Positions 43,580-53,679 are shown, counted from the first letter of the stretch. The stretch: 64,000 nt of DNA from Candidatus Magnetobacterium casense (GCF_000714715.1 NZ_JMFO01000011.1:1-64000); one strand, 5' to 3'. Notes: generated by a model not told the origin, from the sequence alone. Program-made: numbers and translations.

Positions 43580-46036
43580 ATGCAGGGGAAGTATGGAGTG
43601 TTCAGTATAGGGGTGCTGCTCGTTATGATCGGAGCGTTGTGTCTTGGCAGCGCTGCCTACGCCGGTACCTTCAGCGTAGATCATGTCAATACCCGTCTGT
43701 TGACCGTGACAAAAACTGGAACCGGTACAGGGATTGTGACGGCATCGGCGGGTGTACTCCTTTGGAGTGGGACAGTTGGTGAGGAAAGGTATGCTCCTGG
43801 GACTAATGTGACGCTTACGGCTACCGTTACAACGAGCACGTCCACGTTTGGCGGCTGGTCGGGGTGCGATTCCTCATCAGGCAACCAATGCACTATAAAA
43901 ATCTCCGGTGACAGGGACATAACAGCAACATTCAATGGCACGCCGGAGACATATATATCATCAAAGAAATTTGGCAACCCTGGCAGCGAAAATGGCCAGT
44001 TTAATTCGCCTGGCAAAATGGCAAAAGGACAAGGCCAGGGCGACCTGCTAGTCCTGGATGTCTACAACCATAGGGTACAGAAGTTTGACTCAGACGGCAA
44101 TTACAAGGACGTGTGGGGTGGGTATGGCAGCTATAACGGTCAGTTTGATACGCCATCTGGCATAAGCATGTATTCATCCGGTTACGTGTACGTGGCCAAT
44201 ACCAACAACAATCGGATAGAGGTATTTGATACAGAAGGCGTTTTTATATCCTTTTTTGGTGGAACTGGCAATACAGATGGCCTGTTTAACTCCCCGCACG
44301 GTGTGGCCGTAGACTATGCCGGTAATATATACGTGGCAGATACGGGCAACCACTGGGTGCAGGAGTTTGACACGAATGGACGTTTTGTCAGAAGTTGGAA
44401 GGCTTCCGGCATAACTAAGTCTTCAAAAGCGCCAAAGGGGTTGAACCTGAAAACGCTCAGACAGGTCGATGATACCTTCTCTCCCGATGGGATAGCTATA
44501 GACAGGTCCGGTTACATATACGTGATCGATACATACAGCAAGTATATTATCAAATATGGTGCAAGAGGCGAGGTTGTGTCGTACTGGGGCGGTAGTGGCA
44601 ATGGGAATGGTATGTTTGCTCATCCAAGCTCTATAGCGGTTGATAACCAGGACTACGTCTATATAACAGATACGCACAATAATAATGTGCAGAAGTTTTA
44701 CAGTGACGGACAATTTGTATCGTCCTTCAACGGCGGCGGTATGGCCGATACGCTATTTGACCAACCAGATGGTCTGGCGGTTGACTACTATGGCAACGTC
44801 TTTGTGGCAGAGGCAGGTGCCAATCGCATCCAAAAGCTGACAAAGACCACAGAGACAAGACCGGCTAAGGTGACATATCTTGCTGCCACACATGCAACAG
44901 GCGGGGTTAGGTTGACTTGGGCTGGGGTTTTGGATGAGTATTCAATATCGAATGTTATGAGTTACAAGGTCTATTACGGCACGATAAACTTTATTGACGA
45001 GTCAAGCAGTGTGTTGGGCACGTCAAACAGCGATATATATGATCATATTGGGACTGTAAGTGGTGTAACCTATTATTACCGTGTCAGCGCCTGTAACTCT
45101 GCCGGCTGCGGTGAGCTTTCGGATATGGTGGCATACACGTTTAAGCATAATGTCCTGACTGCTGATTTCAACGGAGACGGTAAAAGCGACGTCCTGTGGC
45201 GCAATATGCTGACAGGAGATGTTGCAATATGGCGGATGAATGGTGAGACGATCCATAATGTAAACACGGTTATGAGGTTAGACCTCCACTGGCATATAGA
45301 GGGGATCGGTGATTTTGATGGTAACGGCAAAAGCGACATTATTTTGCGACACACGCAGACGGGTCTGTTAGTTATATGGTTTATGGACGGGGCGTCGATT
45401 GCGAACATCAAGGTTATTGGTAAAGTTGGCTTAGAAGAGCAGGTAGAGGGGATCGGTGATTTTGATGGTGATGGCAAAAGCGATATCCTCTGGCAAAACA
45501 CACAGACGGGTGAATTTGCCCTGTGGGTGTCTATGTCCAGAGTGGAGGTGATTATGTCGGTGGGCCATAGTCGGCGCGTCTTGGCGGTCGGTGATTTTGA
45601 TGGTGATGGCAGGAGTGACATCCTCTGGCAGAACACTATAAATGGCGATATAGAAATCTGGGCCATGACAGGGAGTTCTGTAAAGATTGCCAAAATATTG
45701 CCAAACATTACAGCAGACCTGTATTGGCACATACGGGATGTTGGTGACTTCAACGGTGACGGAACAAGCGATATTGTTTGGCAAAACGAAACAACAGGGC
45801 AGCTCTGTTTCTGGTTAATGAAGTACCTGACTATTGAAGGCGGAGGGTTCTACGGGCCGGTTGACAGTCAGTGGCAGATAGTGGGCGCCGGGGACTTCAA
45901 CGCAGACAAGAAGCACGATATCGTGTGGCGAAACACCAAGACTAACGACATGTATCTATGGGTCATGGATGGCATTGCCATATCAAGGGTGGAGCTGGTG
46001 GTAAAAGGGTTGCCGGTAGAGTGGCGGAGTGAATAG
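43580..46036 (+). CDS. NHL-Fn3-VCBS surface protein
   Basis: About 818 residues. The start is probably ATG 43580 (MQGKYGVFSIGVLLVMIGAL), which opens a clean signal peptide ending AAYAG; the frame is open 114 bases further up but without signal features. After an InlB-type repeat (LLTVTKTGTGTGIVTAS ... GCDSSSGNQCTI) come about six NHL units (GLFNSPHGVAVDYAGNIYVAD), a fibronectin-III-like domain (about 465-545, SYKVYYG ... YYYRVSACNSAGCGELS), and about seven VCBS/FG-GAP units with [14 protein letters not shown]. No Pro-Thr linker or BACON domain. Likely an adhesin or ligand-binding surface protein. No good ribosome site is visible. Confidence 0.82.
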   Translation: MQGKYGVFSIGVLLVMIGALCLGSAAYAGTFSVDHVNTRLLTVTKTGTGTGIVTASAGVLLWSGTVGEERYAPGTNVTLTATVTTSTSTFGGWSGCDSSSGNQCTIKISGDRDITATFNGTPETYISSKKFGNPGSENGQFNSPGKMAKGQGQGDLLVLDVYNHRVQKFDSDGNYKDVWGGYGSYNGQFDTPSGISMYSSGYVYVANTNNNRIEVFDTEGVFISFFGGTGNTDGLFNSPHGVAVDYAGNIYVADTGNHWVQEFDTNGRFVRSWKASGITKSSKAPKGLNLKTLRQVDDTFSPDGIAIDRSGYIYVIDTYSKYIIKYGARGEVVSYWGGSGNGNGMFAHPSSIAVDNQDYVYITDTHNNNVQKFYSDGQFVSSFNGGGMADTLFDQPDGLAVDYYGNVFVAEAGANRIQKLTKTTETRPAKVTYLAATHATGGVRLTWAGVLDEYSISNVMSYKVYYGTINFIDESSSVLGTSNSDIYDHIGTVSGVTYYYRVSACNSAGCGELSDMVAYTFKHNVLTADFNGDGKSDVLWRNMLTGDVAIWRMNGETIHNVNTVMRLDLHWHIEGIGDFDGNGKSDIILRHTQTGLLVIWFMDGASIANIKVIGKVGLEEQVEGIGDFDGDGKSDILWQNTQTGEFALWVSMSRVEVIMSVGHSRRVLAVGDFDGDGRSDILWQNTINGDIEIWAMTGSSVKIAKILPNITADLYWHIRDVGDFNGDGTSDIVWQNETTGQLCFWLMKYLTIEGGGFYGPVDSQWQIVGAGDFNADKKHDIVWRNTKTNDMYLWVMDGIAISRVELVVKGLPVEWRSE

Positions 46037-46163
46037 GAAGGGATTACTTTGTGGGTATGAGTTTTTTGTTTAATCAGGGGCATCATTCAGAAATAGGTAT
46101 CTGTGCTAAGTACCAGCCTTGCTGGATCACAGAGCCAGGACGCAAAACATTTCAGGAGGAAGT

Positions 46164-49100
46164 ATGTTTGGACAAGAGAATAACCAAACAAGCGTGAAGT
46201 ATCTCCAGTTTAACAGTGTGTTTAGCATAAGGGTGTTGTTTATGCTGGCGCTGGTTGCCGTAATTGGAGTCATGTGCATCAACAACGTCTATGCTGGAAC
46301 CGTCCGTCTGCCGCAGACGGGGCAGACAGTGAGTTACGCATCAGGTGACGACGGTGCAATCAGGGCAGGAGTGGCCTGGCCATCTCCCAGGTTTATGGAC
46401 AACGGCAACCAGACGATCACTGACAAGCTTACGGGGCTGGTCTGGACAACAGAAGCAGGGACGACAACTTTGGGCAGTTGTCTCGGTGGGCCTAAGACTT
46501 GGCACGCAGCGCTGGATTACGTGGCCTGCTTAAATACCGCCAACCACCTTGGGTACAATGACTGGCGGCTGCCGAATATTAACGAGTTGCAAAGTCTGAT
46601 TGACGGTCAAAGGGATAATCCGGCGCTTCCATCAGGTCATCCCTTTCAACATGTGCAATCTAATGGGTCATATACGCTTAGATATTGGTCATCCACTGCC
46701 CTTGGTTATGCAGGAACGGAATATGTGTGGACTCTCATCATAAGTGATGGTTTCGTGGCATATGCTCATATGAATAATCAATATGACGTTTGGCCGGTAC
46801 GGGGGGCTAATGGGCCTATCTTCCCGGCTATGACGTTTCAGACGGGGCAGACAGTGAGCTACGCATCAGGTGACGACGGTGCAATCAGGGCAGGAGTGGC
46901 CTGGCCGGACCCCAGGTTTACTGACAATGGCAATCAGACGCTTACTGACCAGCTCACAGGGCTGGTCTGGCCAAGTGATACCGGTACGCCATCCGTGAAC
47001 ACTTGCACAGGCGGTCAAATGACCTGGCAAGCAGCGCTGAGTTATGTTAGTTGCCTTAATGCCAACAACTACCTTGGCCATAACGATTGGCGGCTACCAA
47101 ACAGAACAGAACTGCGGAGCATAGTTGATTTTGGAATGTTTTCCCCAACGTTTAAATATCCCTTTTATAACGGCGATGGAACTTCCTATTGGTCATCCAG
47201 TACTTGTGCCAGCAGTATGGTATCTGCATGGATTATCGCTCCATACGGTCCGGTGGAAATCAGCCAGAAAGCAGGATACTTTCTAGTTTTGCCTGTACGT
47301 AACGGTGCCGTGACACCAACATGTACAAGCTACTCAATCAACCCAACGAGCAAGAGCTTCCCATCCTCCGGCGGCACCGACAGCGTGAGTGTAACTGCAA
47401 ACACCGGTTGCACATGGACAGCAGCAACTAACGTTGCCTGGATAACAATCAACGCCGGTAGTTCCGGCAGCGGCAACGGCTCGGTAAGCTATACGGTGGC
47501 AGCCAACACAGGCACGAGTTCTCGAACTGGTACGATGACAATAGCAGGGCAGGCCTTTACCGTAACCCAGGCTGCCGTGACACCAACATGTGCAAGCTAC
47601 TCAATCAACCCAACGAGCAAGAGCTTCCCATCCTCCGGCGGCACCGACAGCGTGAGTGTAACTGCAAACACCGGTTGCACATGGACGGCAGCAAGCAACG
47701 TTGCCTGGATAACGATCAACGCCGGCAGTTCCGGTAGCGGTAACGGCTCGGTAAGCTATACGGTGGCAGCTAACAGCGACACAAGCCAACGCACCGGCAC
47801 AATGACCATTGCCGGGACAACGTTTACGGTAACGCAGGAAGCCAAACAAGATTGCTCAAACATAACAATCGCTCCAACGACCAGGAACTTCTCATCGTCC
47901 GGAGGTTTTGACAGTGTAAGCGTAACGGCAAACACCGGTTGTACGTGGAGTGCCTCAAGCAATGATACCTGGATAACGATCAACGGTAACAGTGCAGGTA
48001 CCGGCACAGGCGCAGTGAGTTATACGGTGTCCTTCAATAGCAGCACGAGCCAGCGCACCGGTGCAATGACGATAGCAGGGCAGACCTTCACGGTAACGCA
48101 GGACGCACCCAAACCAGACTGCACGAGCTACACAATCTCCCCAACGAGTAAAACCTTCCCTGCCACCGGTGGCACCGATAGCGTGAGCGTAACGACTAAT
48201 GCCGGTTGTCAGTGGGCAGTCTCAAGCAATGATACCTGGATAACGATCAACTCCGGTAATTCGGGCAGTGGCAATGGTTCGGTGAGCTATACGGTATCAG
48301 CCAACACGGGTGGCAGTTCCCGTTCCAGTTCAATGACCATAGCAGGGCTGACATTCGAGGTAACACAGGATGGTACAGGTATTCAGGTAAAGCTCACGGT
48401 GGCAAAACAAGGCACTGGCGATGGTGTGGTCACTGCGGCCCCCGGGACTATCACCTGGAGCGGCAAGAGCGGCACGGCGTCGTTTGACACGGACACATCC
48501 GTTACCCTAACGGCATCGCCCGCACTGGGTTCGACGATCAAGGGTTGGACGGGCTGCGACCTGAATATCGGCGCTAACCAGTGCATGGTCACAATGTCCG
48601 CCGACAAGAGCGTTTCCGTTGAGTTCGACGGCGGCAGCTCCGGCAGGCGGGTCAGGCACGACTTCAACGGTGACGGCCATGCCGACGTCTTGTGGCGCAA
48701 CACCGCAACCGGCGAAGTTGCGATCTGGCTGATGGACGGCATGAAGATAAACGGCGGCAATTTTGTCGCCAGGGGCGTGACAGCGGACTGGGACGTCAAG
48801 GCAATCGGCGACTTTAACGGCGACGGCAAGGCCGACGTCCTCTGGCAAAACACCGCTGGCGATGTCTACATATGGATTATCGAGGGCGCCGTCATAAAGA
48901 CCGGTGGATATGCCGTGCGCGGTATGCCTGGCGAGTGGGAGGTCACTGCCCTTGGCGATTTTAACGGCGACGGCAATGACGACATCATGTGGAGAAACGC
49001 CAACTCCGGCGACGTCTACGTCTGGTTTATGGACGGGACGAATATAAAGACAGGCGGTGGTTATGTCGTCAAGGGCATGAAGTCCGAGTGGGTGATCAAG

Positions 49101-49553
49101 GCTATAGCCGACTTCAACGGCGATGGCAAGAGCGACGTCCTCTGGCGCAACACCACAACCGGCGATGTCGCTATGTGGTTGCTGGACGGTCTGGGCATGT
49201 CAACGGGCAACTACGTTGCGCAGGCTGTTCCCGACAACTGGCAGATCAAGGGCATTGACGACTTTGACGGCGACGGCAAGGCCGATGTCCTCTGGCAGAA
49301 CACCGTAACTGGTGACGTCGTTCTCTGGTTCATGGATGGGCTTAGTATAGTCAATGGCGGTTACGTGCAGAAGGGTGTGCCTCACGACTGGCAGATCAAG
49401 GTTGTTGGGGATTACAGCGGCGATGGCAAGGCTGACATCCTCTGGCAGAACACCGCAAGTGGCGACGTATACATGTACATCATGGACGGCAAGACTATGT
49501 TCGATGGCGGCATGGTGTCATTTGGTCTCTCCGGCGACTGGCAACCGAAATAA
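46164..49553 (+). CDS. DUF1566-BACON-VCBS modular surface protein
   Basis: 1,129 residues. The ATG at 46164 (MFGQENNQTSVKYLQF) follows GGAGGAAGT. A signal peptide ends near NNVYAGT. Two DUF1566 (Lcl C-terminal) domains follow, each with DDGAIRAGVAWP, LTGLVW and NDWRLPN. Then four BACON domains (each with [12 protein letters not shown] or close, and TMTIAGxxFTVTQ), one 'bacterial repeat' (GWTGCDLNIGANQCMVTMS) and seven VCBS units to the end. BACON units 1 and 2 are near-identical in DNA (47310-47575 and 47577-47840), a recent duplication. The C-terminal 1.1 kb is almost the same as in the lectin gene at 57826-59862. Confidence 0.88.
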   Translation: MFGQENNQTSVKYLQFNSVFSIRVLFMLALVAVIGVMCINNVYAGTVRLPQTGQTVSYASGDDGAIRAGVAWPSPRFMDNGNQTITDKLTGLVWTTEAGTTTLGSCLGGPKTWHAALDYVACLNTANHLGYNDWRLPNINELQSLIDGQRDNPALPSGHPFQHVQSNGSYTLRYWSSTALGYAGTEYVWTLIISDGFVAYAHMNNQYDVWPVRGANGPIFPAMTFQTGQTVSYASGDDGAIRAGVAWPDPRFTDNGNQTLTDQLTGLVWPSDTGTPSVNTCTGGQMTWQAALSYVSCLNANNYLGHNDWRLPNRTELRSIVDFGMFSPTFKYPFYNGDGTSYWSSSTCASSMVSAWIIAPYGPVEISQKAGYFLVLPVRNGAVTPTCTSYSINPTSKSFPSSGGTDSVSVTANTGCTWTAATNVAWITINAGSSGSGNGSVSYTVAANTGTSSRTGTMTIAGQAFTVTQAAVTPTCASYSINPTSKSFPSSGGTDSVSVTANTGCTWTAASNVAWITINAGSSGSGNGSVSYTVAANSDTSQRTGTMTIAGTTFTVTQEAKQDCSNITIAPTTRNFSSSGGFDSVSVTANTGCTWSASSNDTWITINGNSAGTGTGAVSYTVSFNSSTSQRTGAMTIAGQTFTVTQDAPKPDCTSYTISPTSKTFPATGGTDSVSVTTNAGCQWAVSSNDTWITINSGNSGSGNGSVSYTVSANTGGSSRSSSMTIAGLTFEVTQDGTGIQVKLTVAKQGTGDGVVTAAPGTITWSGKSGTASFDTDTSVTLTASPALGSTIKGWTGCDLNIGANQCMVTMSADKSVSVEFDGGSSGRRVRHDFNGDGHADVLWRNTATGEVAIWLMDGMKINGGNFVARGVTADWDVKAIGDFNGDGKADVLWQNTAGDVYIWIIEGAVIKTGGYAVRGMPGEWEVTALGDFNGDGNDDIMWRNANSGDVYVWFMDGTNIKTGGGYVVKGMKSEWVIKAIADFNGDGKSDVLWRNTTTGDVAMWLLDGLGMSTGNYVAQAVPDNWQIKGIDDFDGDGKADVLWQNTVTGDVVLWFMDGLSIVNGGYVQKGVPHDWQIKVVGDYSGDGKADILWQNTASGDVYMYIMDGKTMFDGGMVSFGLSGDWQPK
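47310..47840 (+). repeat. Tandem duplication of a BACON-domain coding unit
   Basis: Two adjacent units of about 265 bp are nearly identical: both contain AGCTTCCCATCCTCCGGCGG and the coding run for ACTGCAAACACCGGTTGCAC. They differ at a few positions only (e.g. acaacaatc vs acgatcaac codons). Units 3 and 4 downstream are clearly diverged. Confidence 0.8.
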
Positions 49554-49554
49554 C

Positions 49555-49640
49555 GAAGAAGAAGAAAGGGAAAGAAGGGAGGGCTTTGCCCTCCCTCAGA
49601 CCCACCCACAAGGGAGCACGGCCCCCTTGACCCCGTAAAG
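49555..49640 (-). repeat. GC-rich repeat core, copy G, with hairpin
   Basis: Just after the stop codon, GGGAGGGC-TTT-GCCCTCCC (49577-49595) is an 8-bp perfect stem, followed by CTCAGACCCACCC and GGCCCCCTTGACCCCG. This is the inverted core of the repeat family (TGAGG, GGGGTCAAGGGG) and probably serves as the transcription terminator. Confidence 0.6.
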
Positions 49641-49742
49641 GGCGTGGTTGATTGGGTTGGGGGGTGGTAAAACTTTAGTGGATAGAACAGGTGGCCGGTT
49701 TTACTGGCTCTACAGAAACAAATAAGTAACGTTGGAGGAAGT

Positions 49743-51560
49743 ATGTTTGGAATAAGGGCGTTGTTTACTCTGGTGGTGATTGGAGCCATGTGTTTAAGTG
49801 ACTTTGCAGTAAACGCATTTGCCGAAGACTATGTTTTTGTAACCCAGTGGAACAGTTTCGGCGCTCCCACCGGGATAGCGGTAGACAACGTAGGTAATAT
49901 CTATGTCTCTGATCAGGGCAACACCCGCGTACAGGAAATTACATCAGGTGGTGCATTTGTAACCCAGTGGGGTAGTTACGGCAGCGGGGATGGGCAATTT
50001 TTAGGCGGTCCATGGGGTGTAACGTTAGACAGCGCAGGCAATGTCTATGTGGTTGATACAGATAACAGCCGTATCCAGAAGTTTGACTCAACCGGCAGGT
50101 TTATAACCAAGTGGGGTAGCAAAGGCAGCGGAGATGGGCAGTTTGATCGTCTCTTGGGGATGGCGTTGGACAGCGCAGGCAATGTCTATGCGGCTGATGC
50201 AGGTAACGGTCGTATTCAGAAGTTTGACTCAACCGGCAGGTTTGTAACCAAGTGGGATAGTAGCAATTACCCACGGGGGCTTGCTGTAGACAATGCAGGC
50301 AATGTCTACGTAACTGATGTAATGTACAACCTTATCCAGAAGTTTGACTCAACCGGCAGACTTATAACCGAGTGGGGTAGCCAGGGCAGCGGAGATGGGC
50401 AGTTTTATTTGCCCACCGGGATAACGTTAGACAGCACAGGCAATGTCTACGTGGTTGATTCTGGTAACAATCGGATTCAGAAGTTTGATTCAACCGGCAG
50501 GTTTATAACCAAGTGGGGTAGCAAAGGCAGCGGAGATGGGCAGTTTGAGAGTCCATTGGGGATAGCGTTAGACAGAGCAGGTAACGTCTATGTGGCTGAT
50601 TCATCTAACGGTCGTATCCAGAAGTTTGCCCCTTCAGGCTCCGATAGTAAGGTCAAGAGCGATTTTAACGGCGATGGTCATAGCGACGTTCTCTGGCGCA
50701 ATACCAAGACCGGCGACGTCTATATCTGGTTTATGAATGGTGCAACAATATTCGGTGGAGGTTATGTGGCTAAAGGCATACCGTTGGACTGGCAGATTAT
50801 GGCTGTCGGTGATTTCAACGGCGACGGCAAGAGTGACGTTTTGTGGGAAAACACCACAACTGGTGATATAGTAATATGGCTTATGAATGGCATAACAATA
50901 TCTGGCGGAGGTTATACGGTTAAGGGTTTACCGTTAGATTGGACGATTACTAAGTCAGTCGGCGACTTTGACGGAGATGGTAAAGCGGACGTATTGCTCC
51001 GAAACTCAAGTGGTGATGTTGTCATCTGGCTTATGGATGGTATATCTATAAAATCCGGAGGGTATGTAGCCAAGGGTTTACCTACAGAATGGACGATTAG
51101 AGGTACAGGCGACTTCAATGGAGATGGCAAAAGCGATGTCTTATTGCTTAACCATACTACAGGTATGGTTTACATATGGCTAATGGATGGTACAAAGATA
51201 TCCGGTGGTGGTTCTCCTGCCACAGTTAATATGTCATCTGGTTGGTTTCTTCTATATACAGGCGATGTTGACGGAAATGGCAAGAGTGACATCTTGTGGC
51301 ATCAAATCGGTGACGGTATAGTTTACATATGGCAAATGAATGGTGCGGCAATATCGAGCGGTGCTTCTCCTGGTACGGTTAATATGTCATCTGGTTGGTT
51401 TCTTCTATATACAGGCGATTACAACGGTGACGGCAAGAGCGATGTTTTATGGCAAAATAGAAACACTGGTGAAATCGTTTTATGGCTCATGGATGGCTCT
51501 TCAGTATCTGCTGTCATGTCTGTTGTGAGAGAGATATCCAGCGATTGGCAGGTTTTTTAG
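49743..51560 (+). CDS. NHL-VCBS surface protein
   Basis: 605 residues; ATG 49743 follows GGAGGAAGT. The signal peptide (MFGIRALFTLVVIGAMCLSD) ends near AFAED. Residues about 30-300 are six NHL units (GSGDGQF, ITLDSTGNVYVVDSGNNRIQ, KFDSTGRFITKWG); the rest is six to seven VCBS/FG-GAP units. It has no linker or BACON domain, so propeller joins propeller directly. Units near 51190-51420 ([38 protein letters not shown]) are near-repeats of each other. Last large surface gene before the Crp-like regulator. Confidence 0.86.
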   Translation: MFGIRALFTLVVIGAMCLSDFAVNAFAEDYVFVTQWNSFGAPTGIAVDNVGNIYVSDQGNTRVQEITSGGAFVTQWGSYGSGDGQFLGGPWGVTLDSAGNVYVVDTDNSRIQKFDSTGRFITKWGSKGSGDGQFDRLLGMALDSAGNVYAADAGNGRIQKFDSTGRFVTKWDSSNYPRGLAVDNAGNVYVTDVMYNLIQKFDSTGRLITEWGSQGSGDGQFYLPTGITLDSTGNVYVVDSGNNRIQKFDSTGRFITKWGSKGSGDGQFESPLGIALDRAGNVYVADSSNGRIQKFAPSGSDSKVKSDFNGDGHSDVLWRNTKTGDVYIWFMNGATIFGGGYVAKGIPLDWQIMAVGDFNGDGKSDVLWENTTTGDIVIWLMNGITISGGGYTVKGLPLDWTITKSVGDFDGDGKADVLLRNSSGDVVIWLMDGISIKSGGYVAKGLPTEWTIRGTGDFNGDGKSDVLLLNHTTGMVYIWLMDGTKISGGGSPATVNMSSGWFLLYTGDVDGNGKSDILWHQIGDGIVYIWQMNGAAISSGASPGTVNMSSGWFLLYTGDYNGDGKSDVLWQNRNTGEIVLWLMDGSSVSAVMSVVREISSDWQVF

Positions 51561-51639
51561 ACAGGGCAGTGATGAGCACCCATCGGTGGCGATTTTGTGC
51601 ATAAGAGAGGTACCTTGCAACTGGCAGATCAAGGTCGCG

Positions 51640-51664
51640 GGGGCTGTCTCCTGGCAGCCCCTTT
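51640..51664 (+). terminator. Hairpin after the NHL-VCBS gene
   Basis: GGGGCTG (51640-51646), a loop of 8 bases, CAGCCCC (51655-51661), then TTT. A GC-rich 7-bp stem with a short T run about 80 bp past the stop codon, followed by the regulator gene. Confidence 0.55.
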
Positions 51665-51749
51665 CCTGGCCAAAGACGGTCTATATACAAAAAAAGTACG
51701 GATGAGGGTAGTGTGTTTTAGATGCCGCCAATAGTTATAAGGAGGTCAA

Positions 51750-52484
51750 ATGTTAAAGGGGTTACACAACAACGGTAAACAACGTCAGTTTGTTGACACA
51801 AAAGAGGTGTTAAAGCACTTTCCGTTTTTGTCATTTCTGAATGATATCGAACCAGGGCAAGTTGGGGGGCTTTCTATAAAATCCTTCCGCAAGAATCAAA
51901 CAGTGCTTTCATATGATGATACTGAAGACTTCATGTATATCATATTAGAGGGAAAACTAAAGGTTCTTTGCGCCAGAAGAGATTCCGAAAGAGACCTGTT
52001 AATCGCAATACATGATGCCGGTGAATTCTTTGGCGTTGTTTCTGCAATTGATGGCAAGGTAACACCATCTGAGATCATTGCAATGAAGGACAGCACCATA
52101 CTGTTCATTAGAAAAGAGCATTTTTTCAGTATGATTGATACCAATAAGGAGTTCAGAGACGGTTTAATCAAAATGTTATGCCAGTGGTTGCGTTGTGCTT
52201 GGGATAAACTTGAGATCATAAGCTTTGATAAGGTATTAATCCGGTTAAAGTATTTTCTCTTAATGGTCTCGGAAAAGGGCAGGAATACCACGGACGGTAT
52301 AGAAATAGACCTTAACAGGAACACATTGGCACAAGTATTAGGGGTAAGGTATGAGGCCGTGATAAACAATCTCAAGATACTTAAACATCAAGGGATTATT
52401 ATCAGAGACAACAAGGAGACTATTTGTATAAGTCACGATTTTGTAAAGAATCCTGATCCTTATATAGATGTTATACCTCTTTAG
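51750..52484 (+). CDS. Crp/Fnr-family transcriptional regulator
   Basis: 244 residues. The N-terminal cNMP-type beta-roll (about 25-140; FMYIILEGKLKVL, GEFFGVVSAIDG) lacks the Cys set of FNR and the full Arg-Ser cAMP cassette, so the ligand is unknown. A long dimer helix follows, then a Crp-type winged helix with DLNRNTLAQVLGVRYEAVIN as the helix-turn-helix. The ATG at 51750 is behind AAGGAGG. Its stop codon region (CCTCTTTAGCGAT) is duplicated at 54999-55012, which shows it was adjacent to the secreted-enzyme pair when that pair was duplicated. It may regulate that cassette. Confidence 0.88.
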   Translation: MLKGLHNNGKQRQFVDTKEVLKHFPFLSFLNDIEPGQVGGLSIKSFRKNQTVLSYDDTEDFMYIILEGKLKVLCARRDSERDLLIAIHDAGEFFGVVSAIDGKVTPSEIIAMKDSTILFIRKEHFFSMIDTNKEFRDGLIKMLCQWLRCAWDKLEIISFDKVLIRLKYFLLMVSEKGRNTTDGIEIDLNRNTLAQVLGVRYEAVINNLKILKHQGIIIRDNKETICISHDFVKNPDPYIDVIPL

Positions 52485-52492
52485 CGATAAAT

Positions 52493-52640
52493 AACGGAGC
52501 ATAAATGTTTAGAACATTAGGGTTAAGAATAATGGGGTCAAGGGGACTGGTCCCCTTGCGGGGGGTTCTGAAGGGGGGCGGAGCCGCCCCTTTCTTTCTT
52601 GCCTTAAAGTATAGTTACCATGAAATATAAAGAGGATACG
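52493..52640 (+). repeat. GC-rich modular repeat, copy C
   Basis: Left module AACGGAGCATAAATGTTTAG as in copies A, B and D; right module TAGTTACCATGAAATATAAA with GAGGATACG as in copy E. So copy C is a hybrid of the two end types. It lies in the spot where the duplicated copy of this region (55012-55026) has only unrelated short DNA, hence it inserted after the duplication. Confidence 0.85.
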
Positions 52641-52727
52641 ATTGTGCGTTGACGCATAGTATGGCCTCTTTTGGGTGTGGTAGGATTAATTATAGAAACT
52701 AAATTAAATTTAAGGAGGACTGTAACA

Positions 52728-53609
52728 ATGAAGAGATGTATGTCGAAGGTAGTATTGGTAGTAGTGATGTTGGTTGTGGTGTTTGCCGGGCAGATTTATG
52801 CCGAGGACACTTACAAGGCCCCGAGCATAACGTATAGCTACAGCAATGGTGTGTTCGGTATTATGGTTTTAGGGGTAAACTATGGTGCCGTCAGCGATTT
52901 TCTCCTGGATGATTCCTCAATAGGAGAGACGTTGAAAGAAATGGCAACCCAGGGGCAGCTTGTCGTTTACCAGTATACAGACTGGTTTTACATTGGCATC
53001 TACGTAACAGAGGAAGCGCTTGCGGAGTTTGCCGGAAATAATTTCCAGATTGCCTTATCGGAAGGGACAGTCCTCAGCAAGCCATTGCCGGAGGTCAGCA
53101 ATTTGCTTCCCGCTTCAGAAGAGCCAAGTGCAAAAGTAGAGACCAAAGCATTTTATCCAATAAGCAGTAGTGAATATAGCACTTTAAGAAAGTGGGTGTT
53201 AGGTGCATCTGGGAAACCATCAGGAGAGTGGGGGCAAAAGCATAACGATTGGTGTAGTATATATCCGAACTGTCAACATCCTGGTGTTGACTATTCAACC
53301 GGAGGGAAATCCATTAAAGCCTCTGCCGTATGCGACGGTAAAGTAACAACAGTTGGAGGTAAATACGGCACTATCTGTATATACAATAGTAAGAAGAATA
53401 AAACCTTTTGCTATCTCCATATGTCCAGCTTTAACGGTTTAAAAGTTGGTGATGACATAAAAAAGGATAAGACTATTGGTATGACAGGAAATAAAGGTAC
53501 AAAAAGCTACCATTTGCATTTTGAAGCCCGTAACGGGAAAAAAACAGCGGCTGCTCCAAGCTATTCTGAATCTATAAATCCATATGATGCAGCAAAATCC
53601 TGTCGATAA
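52728..53609 (+). CDS. Secreted M23-family peptidase, cassette gene A
   Basis: 293 residues. ATG 52728 (MKRCMSKVVLVVVMLVVV) follows AAGGAGG; the signal peptide ends IYAED. Residues about 25-140 form a beta-rich N-terminal domain (KAPSITYSYSNGVFGIMVLG ... QIALSEGTVLSKPLPEVS) also present in the CHAP gene at 55114. After a linker (LPASEEPSAK) comes an M23/LytM domain with zinc ligands in CQHPGVDYST and SYHLHFEARNG. Such enzymes cut peptidoglycan cross-bridges. As no immunity gene is evident, it may be a lytic effector or a wall-remodelling enzyme. Confidence 0.85.
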   Translation: MKRCMSKVVLVVVMLVVVFAGQIYAEDTYKAPSITYSYSNGVFGIMVLGVNYGAVSDFLLDDSSIGETLKEMATQGQLVVYQYTDWFYIGIYVTEEALAEFAGNNFQIALSEGTVLSKPLPEVSNLLPASEEPSAKVETKAFYPISSSEYSTLRKWVLGASGKPSGEWGQKHNDWCSIYPNCQHPGVDYSTGGKSIKASAVCDGKVTTVGGKYGTICIYNSKKNKTFCYLHMSSFNGLKVGDDIKKDKTIGMTGNKGTKSYHLHFEARNGKKTAAAPSYSESINPYDAAKSCR

Positions 53610-53679
53610 GCAATTTGACGACTACGATCGCTATAGCCGATAAGACAAATTGTACTGTAGAAAGTAGGTAAGAGATGGA

